Shown piece after piece: positions 24,101 to 36,861 of a stretch of 64,000 nucleotides of DNA. A model generated the notes under the pieces. It was given only the letters and a program-made list of their open reading frames with translations. It was not told the origin of the DNA and made no database searches. The stretch's first letter is position 1, and every line of letters begins with the position of its first letter. Source of the DNA: Rotaria socialis (taxonomy: Eukaryota > Rotifera > Eurotatoria > Philodinida > Philodinidae); contig CAJNYU010002241.1 of NCBI GenBank assembly GCA_905331475.1, positions 1 to 64,000 of the forward strand, given 5' to 3'. The translations under genes were made by a program, and so were the position numbers.

Positions 24101-27100
24101 AAACATGGCAAAGCTCGTCGTGCTGAAATTGGTGCCATTTGTGAGGCAACTAAATATCGTCGTACATTATCCGACGATCGCACATAGGAGCTGACATAGA
24201 AGCCGTCCGTATCGTTTCTGAGTTCTCCCACATAATTCAGTGTTAGTATTGGTTGTTCGTTCACTTGGAGTGATTGATCGAGTATGATAGTGAAATAGTC
24301 TTGATCTTGATTGAATGTTGTTTTTATTACTGACGCACCACCGGTAATCTCGATAGGCTCTCGTATGATAATGAAGCGTTTGTGTAGAACGATGCTATCA
24401 GTAGTGCGAGTCACATTGAGATGAATACGAACTCGACCGTCAAACATGGAAAAGCGAAGATTTTCATTTGTGATATTCATATAGGGCTTGACATAAAGAT
24501 CGTAGTGGATTGGAACGACATCAGTAGGCAGACGGTAACTAACAATGGATGATTCATTGTTTGAACGAAAGAATGTAATGATTGAAGCGAGATTCGCTTT
24601 GTTCCATTCTATGGCTGCATTGATACTGTCAATGGACAATTGAAATTGACGGTATGCATTCCCTGAGTGTAGTAAAGCTCATATCAAAGAAAAATAAGAA
24701 AACAAAAACGAATCGTTTACCTTTATCAATAATCGAATCAGCAAACGTTTTAAATTCATCTCGCTGCCGAACGCTAACAAATCGACTCGATACTGCTTCG
24801 ATGATGTCACCTAAAGTGCTCTCTGATTTTCCCCATTTGTCAAAGAGTTGTGACCAATTGTCCCGAATCCAATTCCAGGCAATTTGATTACCTCGCGGCG
24901 AGCGAGCAACATTTTCAATTGACATCGACAAATCTTGATCACGAATAGCTGATCCGTTCTTGAGATGTTGCTCGAGAAACCAAAGAATCAACGATGGATC
25001 CTGTGTGCACGAGAGGCCTTTAAGTAGATTGAATGTTTCACTGGCGATCAATTCTCTCTGAAGACGAGCCCATAGAAAGTTAAATTCGGATTGTGAACCT
25101 TCGCGAACAACTGTACAATAGACGATCGAACGAACATCAGCTGGAATTTGATTGAGAGTAGGATTCAGATTCCAACGACGATAAACACTGCGTGCTGCTT
25201 CTATACATCCTTGATGGCCGTAACGACAGGCAGCCGATACAATGCTTGGTTGAAGTAGGGTTCGAAGCCATTCTGTCGATTGGTCGATGGGAATCCATCC
25301 GATCGTGTTGTAGATCGGAAGAACAAGTTCGAGAAAGTAGCGCTCTACATCAAGAAGAATATCATGATTGGCAAGTAGTTCTGTTTGTTGACTCATCGCT
25401 GAAAGAGCAGCTGTCCACGGAACATATTCAGTTTCGCTCTTCATATATTGAATCAGTTGATATGCATCAGTTGCATTTATAAGACCTGTGCGCGACAGAG
25501 CAAATGTGTCATCGATCAGAGCGCCTCGAGTAATGACTGGAATGCGCGTGTGATCTGTTTGAAGTTGAGCAACAATTAGGCGGAAATTTTGGGGATCATA
25601 TTTTGTGCGATAGATGCTAAGATAACCCGGATTGGTCAAGACCCAGTCTGAGTCTGATGTCGCGATTAAAATCGTTGCAGATGTATCATTGAGCCACACA
25701 ATTTCATTGCCATTCGGTAGCTGCGAATAAAAGAGAGTAAAAGTCGGGACATTGCCAATCAAGACATTTGAACATCGACTACTTTCGTTTCTACAACTGA
25801 ACTGTAATATGACTGTGTCGCACAGACAGGCTCAACTTTAGTGATTGCTGTTATTCTCAAAGAGCTTTCGTGTCGTGACTAATGAAGAAAGATTCACTCG
25901 ATTCGTTTCTGTCTAGTCTAGTGCGGCGAGAACTATCGCTCACTGAACGAACTATGGCTCTCGAGCTGAGAAAACATCTTGAAACTGGCATCAATAGTCT
26001 TCATTTACTTGAGTTGATGTTTGATCAAAGTATTTGAATGGAATCCACCATTTGTCGCTTTTTGTCGTCGTTGAAAAAAAGCTGAAGGGCCGTTGACTAA
26101 TCGTCATACGACCACCGACACTCTGTCTATTAGACGCATTGTAAACTCGATTGACTTCGACAATCGGATAGCCCGCCTGTCGTGTCCACCCGTCCATAAT
26201 CCGTTCAACATCGATCGTATTATTTGCAGCTTCACTTAAATATGCCCATAGATCATTCTGCGTTGCCGAACTAAAACTCAGTGCTTTCAAATACGTTCGA
26301 ACACCACGTTGAAATGTATCAGCGCCTAAAAACATGGACATCATCCGAATGAGTGTTGCGCCCTTGTCATAGGTGATCAAATCGAACAATTGGAAAATAT
26401 CTGCCGGATTTGTTGATTGAATACTGATCGGTCGCGATGTTGGCAACGAATCGGCTACCATAAATCTGAAGATCTTTTCGACAACAAATTGTTCCTCTTG
26501 CAACCACGAAGGTTCGACAAAGTCGGACGCAAGTGTTTCCATGTAATTGGCGAAGCCTTCTTTCAACCATCTATATCCCGAGAATTAGATGTAAAATAAT
26601 TTAAAAAAGGAAGACTTACAATTCACCCCACCATGCAGGTGAGACTAAATTACCAAACCATTGATGGGCTATTTCATGGGACACCACAGTTGTGATGTAT
26701 TGTTTTCTTGAAGCTGATACTGTTTTTTCATCGAAAAATAAGCTCAATTCTCGATAGATCAACAAACCTAGAAAGAAAGAAACTTAATTATCGATTCGTT
26801 TTCGTTTGATAGTTTGCTTCAATCGAAGAAAAACTGTAGTTCGGCTTGTCCACGTAACGTAACGCTTCGCTCAGCAAGCTTTGGGAAAATGCTGACTATC
26901 ATACTATTCAATAGAGAATTTAATTCCTTACAAAATAGTTAGTTTATTTTTAACTTTCATTCTTCAAGGGAACTTTTACATTGTTGTAGAGTTTTCAATT
27001 TTCTTTACTACCCATGAAAAAAAATTCGATAACATATGCGTTTCAACGCAAGGCTTTTAAAAAACATCGCTATTTTAGCGTTTACACCCAAAAATTTAAG

Positions 27101-30100
27101 AAAAGAAGGCATTTTTCTTGTTGATTCATTTTTCAGCAGGCTTTTTCATTTGAAAACGCGTTTTAATAAAAGTTATTTAAATGCGTTCGGAAAAAACATC
27201 GTTTTTGTTTTAAAAAACGATTCTAAAAAACTCGCTAAACCGTATTATCTTGAACGAGTTTAAACTTGCCTTTAATAACGTATCTTTTACCTAAAAAACA
27301 GTATATTTCGGAAATACGTTGCAGCAGTGTTTTTTAACGAAAAGCAACTCTACTAAATTACTTCAGAGTCTTAAATAAAAGAATATTTGTGTTTCAGGCA
27401 TCATTTCTTTTTTTGGATCTTTAGAACGAAAATTTAATTTGCATAAACTCGCTTTTCAAACAAAAATATATTAAAAAAGAATGGTTATGCACTTTGTTTA
27501 CTTTACTATACTTTGCTTAGATAATAGCTTAGTTTTCTTGTTGTCTCTCTTGACAGCTTGAATATTTATATAGATATACTATCTAGAAGTTTTTGTCAGT
27601 ATTTTATCTAGTGATGGATCAAATAAAGAGGTCGATAAATATCTAGATTATACTAAAAATTAAAATATTCATATAGTTGAAAACAAAATAAATTAAAACT
27701 ATCATTATTTATTATCAAAAGATATTAGGGAGGGAGCAATTTATATTTATAAAATTGATTTGATCCAAATAATAATTTAAAAAAATATTCTATTTTGAAT
27801 GAGTTTTAATTTCTTTTGAAAGTAACTTATAATTTAGACTGATTTTATACTTAAATTAATGTAGATTGACATTAAAAAGAAATTGTAAAGAAAATGCTAA
27901 ACCCAGAAACTATTGAAATTAGCTCTAGATATATAATAACATTGATATGGAAAGGGCAGAGAGATTATTTCGAAACTTCGGTGCCCAATAAAATACAAAA
28001 TTTCTTCTTATATTCACTAAGTGTAGACGTGTAATTTCTATAATGTTAACTGCAAGTATGGCACAACTCTATCAAGTAAATCAATTAAAATGTTCAAATT
28101 TTGAATTTATTCATGATCGCATCGTAAAATATTCTCAATGGTTTCAACACGTCTTATCGAAAAAGATAAGGTGTTGCGACTGAGGAAAAACGCAATTTAC
28201 AAAAAGCATTCTAGATTTACTTTTTGCGTTTTTATTTATGAAAAACACGTTGAAACGCGTTTTATACAACATGCTAATGTTCTAGCGAAATCATGTTCGA
28301 GAAAAAAGAACACGTTCAAATGAACATTTTTTAAAATTTTTTCCATGGATAGGAACAAGCTTCCGCGTTGATGTCGCAATTTGAATTTTTGTACCATGGT
28401 TATGTGTAGAGAAAACAACAATGACTGAGAACGTCACATAGATCTGAGTATGTTAAGTGGTCTGAAATCTATCGACAAAAAACAGTGTCACAACGTTACA
28501 CTTGGAAAAGTCAATTTACCGTAGTTTTCCATGGCACCAGCACCAAAATCGGGAACAGCAAAATGCTCAATTTTTGGTAATGGATAATCAATGTCAAAGT
28601 ATGTATTAAAAAACTCCAACGCTTTGTAAGCTACTTCATCAGCATAGACTAATTGTGGAAGAATGTCAACTCGTCCACATACTCGCGATTTAGTGTTTTT
28701 TGAACCTATAAGGCGATCTGGCCGACAGGCAAAATCGGATATTGGTGCCATAATGAGTGCCAGAAGGAATGTGGACATTTTCAGTGTCGGTGTAAAGTGT
28801 GAAAGTGTTCGTCCATCACCGAATGTTTCGATTCGTTCAATTTCTCCATTGGACCATACAGCATATGAAGAATCGTGTAGGACACTGATCTTAAAAATGG
28901 CCTTTCGAGAAGGCTCATCAATGCACGGAATGACACTTCGAGCATAGATCGGTTCCATCTGAGAGGTCATAAAGATGCGATTCTTCTCGTTGACATCGAC
29001 ATAGTCACTTATGTAGAGGCCGTGCAAATCATGAGTAATGTCACCCTCGTAGACAATACGAATTGTATAAGTGGTTCCCGCTATAAAGATAGACGAAAAG
29101 TTAAGTATCATAAACTCGTTATAATCATCATAGGACCACGAAAGAAACGTTGGCATCGAGCTGGATGACGAGTTGACAATGCGTACAGTTGAGTTTTCAA
29201 TGAACAAGTCTTTCATATGAAGAATCATTTGATTGGTGGCTTCGACGCAAATGAACGTATAGAGAAGATCTCCTACAATGAAATGGAACATAATGAATAA
29301 CGATTGTTCCTATTACATTTTAAAACTTTTCGAAATAGATTCCAAGTCTATATTTCTAGACGAAAAACTCGACCACATATTGTCGAGAGTCAAAATATGA
29401 ACGGTAAACTGTTAGGACTATACACCTGAATTAAAAATCTCGGTCGCCATCGATACTTTTTAAAATTATCCTTTGCCTATATATCTAATAATGAAACGAG
29501 CAAATTTCGAGATCTAGTCTGACCTATTGATATATATGTCTATGCTGCTGCTGCTGCTGCGGCTCCCGTTCTAGTACAAATGGTCTCTACTGACTAATTG
29601 TTCGCGAAAGTGAACATAGACTTATAATATAGTCATTTTCAATTAAGTTTATATTGGAAAAGATCATTTTTTGCATAAAATTACCAAAACTCATTATCTC
29701 CTTGGAATCATTCCAAGCACTCTTTTATAGTGAACTTTTTATAGCAGACGTTATTCCCTTTGAAACTGTCGCATTATCAGAAATCTCGCACTTTTCAAGT
29801 ACATCCTATAAAAAATTGATGTTATCATATTCCAGTATTCAAACGCTTTCAAGCTCCTACTCCACCTTAGAATCGCGTGTAAAATTCCCTTCACCTGTAA
29901 ATCTTTCATTGACAAGATCGGGCGCAATGGTCAATTGATAAAATAGCTGTTGTAAATTGTTTGGTATTCGTTCAACAGGTGGAAGAGGAGTAATGGTGGT
30001 TGTTACTTCATGTGATGTTATTGTTTGAAGTTGACTAGTGGTAGTGATTAATGTTGTAGATGCTTTATTATTGATACCATTTTTGCTCTTTTGATTAACA

Positions 30101-30243
30101 CCAAAATAGATTGTCAATACCAATAGAACAATAAAAACAATAGTAAGCACGAACACCACAGGCCAAAATATTTTCTTGGCCACGTGATAGGTATTTTTCC
30201 ATGCAGGTTTTTTATTTGGATGGTCGATATCGAAAGTCTCCAT
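18175..30243 (-). CDS. Membrane-anchored triple M1 aminopeptidase (15 exons)
   Basis: Predicted ectoenzyme of 2,796 residues. Exons (high to low): 30243-29895, 29272-28520, 26767-26620, 26570-26009, 25720-24721, 24662-23724, 23669-23557, 23116-22258, 22203-21422, 21369-20830, 20768-20351, 20296-20128, 20069-19981, 19911-19804, 19736-18175; all phases join and all introns are GT..AG. Layout: short cytosolic N-terminus, TM about 26-49, Thr-rich stalk, then three M1 units (about 91-970, 975-1857, 1862-2796), each with N-domain, catalytic and ERAP1-C-like parts. Zinc/catalytic motifs: GAMEN + HEIAH (398-402) + KEGF + ITYDKGA; GAMEN + HELAH (1287-1291) + NEGF + ITYSKGS; GGMEN + HELAH (2191-2195) + NEGF + ISYDKGA. 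HExxH-to-Glu spacing is 18 in all. Unit 1/2 and 2/3 junctions lie within exons 24662-23724 and 21369-20830. M1 enzymes trim N-terminal residues from peptides. Most introns are 49-69 nt; five are 288-1752 nt. Confidence 0.88.
27007..28353. mobile_element. Element inside M1 intron 2, rich in GCGTTT palindromes
   Basis: This very AT-rich stretch fills most of the 1,752-nt intron at 26768-28519. Its ends (ACCCATGAAAAAAAATTCG and, inverted, TATCCATGGAAAAAATTTT) resemble each other and the ends of the element at 42.4-43.4 kb. Inside, AAAACGCG/CGCGTTTT words cluster near both ends. No coding capacity was seen. Confidence 0.45.
29543..29560 (+). repeat. (TGC)6 microsatellite
   Basis: Perfect TGC triplets within the first intron of the M1 gene. 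Confidence 0.85.
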
Positions 30244-31880
30244 CTAAAATCCGATACGTATATAAATGATAAGACTAATATACTTGATGAAATTTTTCTT
30301 AATGTGAAAATAAATTAAAAAACACTCCCGCGAAGTGGAAATCAGAGTTATATGCTTATAGCAATTCCGATATTTTAATTATGAACATTTGATCAACTCG
30401 TTCTTTGTTGTTTTCTTCTTGAGGTACTGTGAATGTCGATAACGAATGTCATCCAGTAGTTTAGTATCTGTTTCACGCAAAAAAAGATGGTTCTTTCTTT
30501 AAAGAGACTTCTTCTTACATTGGAACTGAAAGCGCCGTACTGAGCAGAAAAGTTTGTGTAACGATTTCTGATATAAGGAATGTTAATGCTGATGGCAATA
30601 CAGTTTACTCGATTCTTCAAATCATCAATCGCATCGTTTCACATACACAACACACCTTTATATAGGCAACGATGAGAGAGAACGAAAGAGCATGAAACAT
30701 AAGCACAAATATCAATGGTATTAAAATAAGAGCAAACGATAAGAGCGATATCTAACATAGAAGGATGTATTAAGAAAGCGTTAAACATCACCCATAAAAT
30801 GCACTCCATTGGGACTGTTACAGTGTGCATATCGTAATGTGTGATCGTCTTGCTTTATTTCATTTATGTCCTCAAATGATTGTCAACGACCTAGGAAACT
30901 CTTTTTTTTCTATAGATTTTGCACCAGTTTCCAGAGCGTTTTTGGTTATTAGTAAGTACAGAGTATCTCGGTGGTTCGATATAGTACCTTTTTCCAGTGA
31001 AGAGAGACTGCTGAAACAAACCTATGTCGTTCAAGGTGCGCACAATCACTGTGAAATTGTTATAGTCTATCATGTTAACTACAGTTAATCTTTATATATG
31101 CGTAATAAACGCATGTCATCGTTACTATTAAATGCCTGTTCTTTCTCTCTCTCTCTCATCTTGGTCTGTTTGCTTTTAAGATAACGTAAGACTTAAGGTG
31201 TCCACCCGATTCTGTTGTAATAAATATTCAATAAAACACGATTGAGTGCAGTTTCCTACCATTCTACAGATCTTCTATATATGCCTCATCATTGAAATGA
31301 CAAACGCACCGATTTAGTATTCAGGTGAGATTAGATATAAGAATTACAAAGCATTTACGAGCCAACCATACTTGATACACTTGTTAATGATGCTTAATTT
31401 TACAGCCTGCTTAAAAGTCCTTGAGATATCAAAGGATTGATGAGATGCAGATTCGTCGAGCAAGAGACCTTCAGCAAATCTCTCACGCTTTTTTTCACTA
31501 TCTGCGCATATAGAGCATGTTTGGTAGATTTCTGTTAATGTATTCATTAGTGTTACTCTATTTCAGTGGAGAAAAACGAGATTCATTTATGACATGTTTC
31601 GACACGTGTACGACTGGTTGAAAAGGTTCACTTTACTAAAATTCTCCAGGTTCTGCTTTTGGATAGAAAATATTCCCATTGCGTAGAGCATTATTTCCTC
31701 TTTCGAATGCTATGTATATGTACCGCAAAATACTTCGGATAAGAATGATTGTAGCTGTTATCCTTGGTACACACTAAGACATATATCAAACTTTCTCAAG
31801 TTGGTTCATCAATTTTGAACTGCTTGTAGTTAATCGCTTGACTCAAATAATGCAATACTAACTTAATTTGCTTAATATTT
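30244..31880. other. Upstream region of the M1 gene, no gene seen
   Basis: Intergenic DNA that should hold the promoter of the triple M1 gene (transcribed leftwards from about 30.25 kb). Only short open frames and a CT-microsatellite near 31146 are visible; no core promoter element can be assigned. Confidence 0.4.
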
Positions 31881-31881
31881 T

Positions 31882-31942
31882 TGGGTGTGGGTGTGTGTAT
31901 TAGTGTTATAGCTATATTTGGTACGTGAATACCCACACCCAA
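31882..31942. repeat. Telomere-like hairpin G
   Basis: TTGGGTGTGGGT and ACCCACACCCAA form perfect arms around a loop of about 38 bp. Confidence 0.8.
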
Positions 31943-32054
31943 TATGATGCGGAAATTCGACTAATGACATGAATGAAATAACAACAAAAAAACTTGTGCC
32001 AAAAAACATGATAGTTATTATAATGTGACGAATTGAAATTGAAAGATATTTGTT

Positions 32055-33835
32055 TTAATCCAGCATAAGAATATTATCTTTCTTCTTTCTATTATCTTCA
32101 TGTCGTCGTTTGTATGAGACTCGTACAAAGACAACCAGGATAATAGTTAATGCATTACTGATAACAACAATTAAATTCGTTAGTTTATATCGTTCACTAG
32201 TACTGCACAGGAGAATAACAGCACTATCATTGATCAATTGTACGATAACCGAGGCTAAAAGAGATTTTGGGTGAGGAAACATGATTTCGGCCAAACTTTC
32301 ATAGGTTAACGGCGATGCAGCTCCTCTACAAAACCCAACAAGAATAAGAGCTAGTTCAATAGTAATTGGTGTTTAACTGAAATTTAACTGAAAATTGTCA
32401 CCTGATAAAAAAAAACTCGTACGAGCAGATAATTGAGACCATACGAGTGAGAGTAAACAGCTGATCAATGCCAATACAATAAATGTTTTAAAAATGAACG
32501 TTGAAGTTGGGGTCCATTAGCCAGAGTACTCATGCAAAAAGCATCAACCATTGCTCCCAAAGATGATCCAAAACTAAAACATCCTAATAGAAATATAGAC
32601 TAATAATCATGATACCTACGAGCCAAAAACTAATGCTGTTATATTATTCTTTAATTGATGTACAATCCTAGTGGAGAAGACCAAAGTAACATAGACATAC
32701 CATCATGTCGTGTGTCTTTGATATTATAGTAGATTGTCGTAAAAACAGAAAGAATCTGGGTGGATAATGAAAGCAACTTTATTGTCATTCGCATAATCTC
32801 AAGAAATACAATGCAATTTTCGAGTAAAAATGGCTCTACATATCTTTACTGTGAAACGTTGTCAGATAGAGTTCTCTTCACGACAATTGTTAAAACAGGT
32901 AATTTTTTTCTCAAGCTGGTCTCTCTATCAAACTCAAATTCTATTGTGGGGGAGAAGCTGAAACTTTTTCACTGGATATTTTAGCCCTCTTTTATGGTGA
33001 TGTTTGATATGTTAGGATTTTAAAATGTAGATACTTAGAAAATGTTCTTCAAAGCTAAAAACGCCAACTATCTCATGGTAGTAATGTATTCTTTTCAAAA
33101 AGCAGCTTTGCTATAAATCCGCAAATTTCAAGAAAGGGTCAATATAGATAATGAAAATTTTCAAAACTCACCAGTCTGCTGTTCAGAATAGTTCTCAAGA
33201 GCGAGAATTGTAGAAAATATATGATAGCAGCAATAGTAACGAAAAGTGCTAGAGCAATATGAAAGTACAACAGATAAGGCAGATTCATAGGGCGAGTGAC
33301 AATTGATGAATTGGTAAGAGAACTCATAGTCGCACCGACGTTATTGACTATAATAGCCAATATGGTTACACGTATTCTCCCATTGGGACCAAACAAAAGA
33401 CATGACCATTGAGAAACAGCTGCCATTACTAAAGAACCACAAGCACAATTAAGAATCTGGCTAACATGGAGGAAAATATCAGAGATGTTTCTATATTGTT
33501 GATTCGAGAGAAAAATAAAAATCAAAGCTACGATTCGAATAAGAGTGCCCATTAAGCAGAGGATTGTTGCAATAATAATAATAATAATATGTCGGAAACC
33601 ATTTCGTCTGTCAAGAAGAAAATAGACAAGTGGAAGACAGAGAACGGGCACAGTTGGCCTCCAATTAAGGCGACAATCAACAGTGGTCGTTGAAATCTCA
33701 TGATAGATTTGAGTGCTTGGTGAAACAGGAGAGAACGTGATCCAAAAGGCAAATTGATTGAAATAGAGCAAGAACGAAAAATCGTCGATGACAGAGTTTA
33801 TAAATCTCGGAATTTGATTTAGGTAAAACAAGAAT
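32055..33835 (-). pseudogene. SLC49/FLVCR-like MFS transporter, probably decayed
   Basis: The 5' part (33831-33165) encodes FNQFAFWITFSPV, then several TM segments and SQWSCLLFGPNGRIRVT, a layout of the SLC49 (FLVCR/DIRC2) branch of the major facilitator superfamily. It ends at a gtgagt donor. Further down the minus strand are pieces in agreement with later helices (FGSSLGAMVDAF near 32570, KTFIVLALISCLLSLVWSQLSART near 32440-32490) and a last exon (about 32345-32055) with GFCRGAASPLTYESLAEIMFP, two helices and a basic tail. The pieces are in the right order. I could not join the middle ones in frame, and no good start was found, so the gene is probably inactive or carries introns I misread. 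SLC49 members move heme, choline or other solutes. Confidence 0.55.
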
Positions 33836-34399
33836 ATTATCTACGTTCATTTTTATATGAATCAATAGCAATTTTCAACATGAAATCATAAGAAAGAATC
33901 ACTCGATGTAAACACATTTTGAATGATTATAGTTACACATATCAAAAGGTCTGATAAGAAAAGAACAAGCAATGAATACGTTGCAAATACTACTCATAAC
34001 AAGTACATTTTGTTTTAAAAATGAGGGAAATATTCAAAAAAGACTACTTGATAAAAAAAAGATGTTTTCGAGTTTATTTACGATATCAAATAAATTAAAA
34101 GGATCCATAGTCGATGAACTGGACGTAAACATGAACGATGGCGTACATCGGTACCAAAAACTATCATCGAAACACAAGCTATTCCACATAATATCCTTGA
34201 ATGTACATGAACGAATACGTTTTAGAAATTCATATCTATCTTGGTCACTATAATGAAAGCTTGCAACTTGACCAGAGGATCAAAGATCAATTGAAGAAGG
34301 AAGACATTGAAGGTACTGCACAGTATTGTCATTCTAATTTTTCAGGCAAGGCATATTTTCCATTGGGATTCGGATGCAGTAATGCGTTTATTTTTAGAA

Positions 34400-34444
34400 T
34401 GGGGGTGTGGGTGTCTAGTTATTCTCCCCACACTCACATTCCAC
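34400..34444. repeat. Telomere-like hairpin H
   Basis: GGGGGTGTGGGTGTC against CCCCACACTCACATTCC with a short loop. Confidence 0.6.
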
Positions 34445-35128
34445 TTCCAGTTCTTTCAAAACAACTTATGTCGAAACTCATCTGTATGTCGAATCTCACA
34501 AACATCTCTGCAAGCTTAAAATCGTAGCCTTCTTTCCACGTCACAAAAACCGGATCATTTTTAGTGGTAAACCATAGGTTTCCTCTCTGTTTTCATTCCA
34601 TGGCTCGATTTTTACCATGGAAGTCTCTTAAATATGATATATTTCAAAGTATATTCAATCTGAGGTATTATTTACAGTTGGCTGGCTGGTGTTATACTCC
34701 TGATTTATTCATAAAAGATCGATGTATACTCGATTTTGGCTATGTATATAGCTTCTTTTTCAACGATGATAAGAATAACGAAATGAATAGAAGAATCTTT
34801 CCTTCACAACAAGCGCAGAGCGTGTTGTTATTAGAGTTTGAAGTACAAATGTTTGCCTTCCGTCATTTTTCTCTATCAGTGATATGTTTGACATTAGCTA
34901 AAGTAACATGAAATCAAAAGAAAAAAAGAAGAGAAAATAGAGGATAACGGAGAAAGAAAAGACAACAATGAATGCATACTTTGTGACTTGCATTATTGAT
35001 GTGGTGCATAAAAACACGAACAAATGTGTACTCCTAGGCATTGTACCCTTTCACGTGTTTTTCGTCGTTATCTCTCACTTCAAATTTGTTATAGCATAAA
35101 GTTCATTCGGCAGACTCAATAGTGCATT

Positions 35129-36094
35129 ATGTTGGAGGCGCAGAGCTACGAAGTTGCTATCGGCATTACCTACGAATATATTTATGTGAAATCGAGCAAC
35201 GTTGACCAGATTTCAAAGGCGACCTTTTTATTTCTCCACGGTTTCCCGTCGTCATTCCATTGCTGGCGTCACCAAATCGAGTATTTCTCCAAACAAGGCT
35301 ACGGATGTCTAGCACCAAATATGATGGGCTATGGAAAGACCTATTCACCACTGGACAAAGATGAATAAAAGACCAAAACAATGGTCGAACATCTTATTGC
35401 TCTCCTTGATCACTTAGGTTTAGACAAAGTCGTTGTCGTTGGGCATGATTGGGGTGTTCGACCAGCGAGCCGTTTTGTTTTATATTATCCCGAGCGTACA
35501 TTAGGTCTTGTTCTTATTAGTGTCGGCTATCGACCACCGGCGAAACTTGATCTTGACCAAGCATTGGTGATATCAAAGAAAGCTATTGGGTACGAAATGC
35601 TTGGCTATTGGAAATTCTTTGATTCTGACGATGCTGCAACGATTATGGAAAACAATGCAGACAGCTTCATTGATCTTGCCTTTACGAGTGAACCGATACA
35701 ATGGAAAACAGATTTGGCTCCGCTCGGAAAGATACGGGAGTGGATAGAAAATGGAAAAAAAGCGAATCGGGCTTCATATATGGCAGAAGACGATTACAAA
35801 ACATTCCGTCAATATATCGTTGTGGGAATGCAGCCGAAATTGAATTGGTACAAATCAGCGATTACAAATGTCGACTGGAATGATGAAATGAGCCTTGATC
35901 CAACAATTAAACGACCAACTCTTTATATTGGAGGAACAAAAGATTATATATGTCTTATTCAAGCTTTTGCAACACAAAAGCAATACATAACTGACTTGAA
36001 AGTAATCGAATTAGAAGCATGTCACTGGATCATGGAAGAGAAGCCAGACGATGTCAATCAAGTGATTAACGAATGGATCAAAGGAATCTTGTGA
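35129..36094 (+). pseudogene. Epoxide-hydrolase-like alpha/beta hydrolase with one nonsense codon
   Basis: 321-codon frame from ATG 35129, colinear with soluble epoxide hydrolase-type alpha/beta hydrolases. Oxyanion motif HGFPSS, nucleophile elbow VVVGHDWG (Asp at about residue 107), a lid region rich in Tyr/Trp, an acid candidate in GGTKDY, and the catalytic His in ACHWIMEEKP. Codon 80 (35366-35368) is TAA where relatives generally carry a Tyr (context SPLDKDE-stop-KTKTMVEHL). All other frames stay open on both sides and no intron fits. It is therefore a very young pseudogene, a polymorphic null, a read-through gene or a sequencing error. Such enzymes add water to epoxides. An AATAAA signal lies near 36155. 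Confidence 0.8.
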
Positions 36095-36861
36095 ATCCCG
36101 TACGTCATGTGACAGTTCTAAAAAAAAAGTGAATTGTTCATTTATTCTGATTAAAATAAAAATGATTTATGTAACTTCGACGGAATTTAGACTGTTTGAG
36201 CTTGATTCCTTCGCGAAAAAGGAATGAGTAAGAGGTTATGAAGGGAAGAATGAGTTCAACGACTTTCTAATAATGCAGGAACCACAAAAATGATAGCAAC
36301 GGCAAGAAAATAGAGAGGGAAAGCCATGTACGTGATGTGACTCTGTGGGGTGGGACACTGTCAACACAACATAGCGTGGTTGTGCGTTTGCAACTAAGAA
36401 CAAGATATACACCGGCACCCAGACCCTGCTCGTGTTTTTATAAAACAAGCGAAAATGAGATGAGTTAGAAAGATAAGATGTTGATTACACATAAAAAAAA
36501 GAAGCGGCTAAATAAGGCTCATTTTATATTATCTCGAAATGGTGAAATGTCGACATTCTGATTACAGATAGAATTCAGCTATTTATTATTCTTAAAACTT
36601 CCGCTGATTTAACTACAATCTTCAATTACAATGAGCGAATGCATCCAAAGATCGAAAAGTTCGAATCAACAAGTGACCTAAAATAAGGATATGGCATGAG
36701 AATGCTAGTAAAAGTGAGAGTTTCATAAGTTTTTCAACACGTAATATAGTTGTAACACAACCTAATGGACGTTTCTTACTGTCTACAAGTAGTTTAATAT
36801 CGTGTTGTGCTTGCTCCAATCCTAAAATAAATAATACCGCCGATTTTGGCACAAAAAAAAC

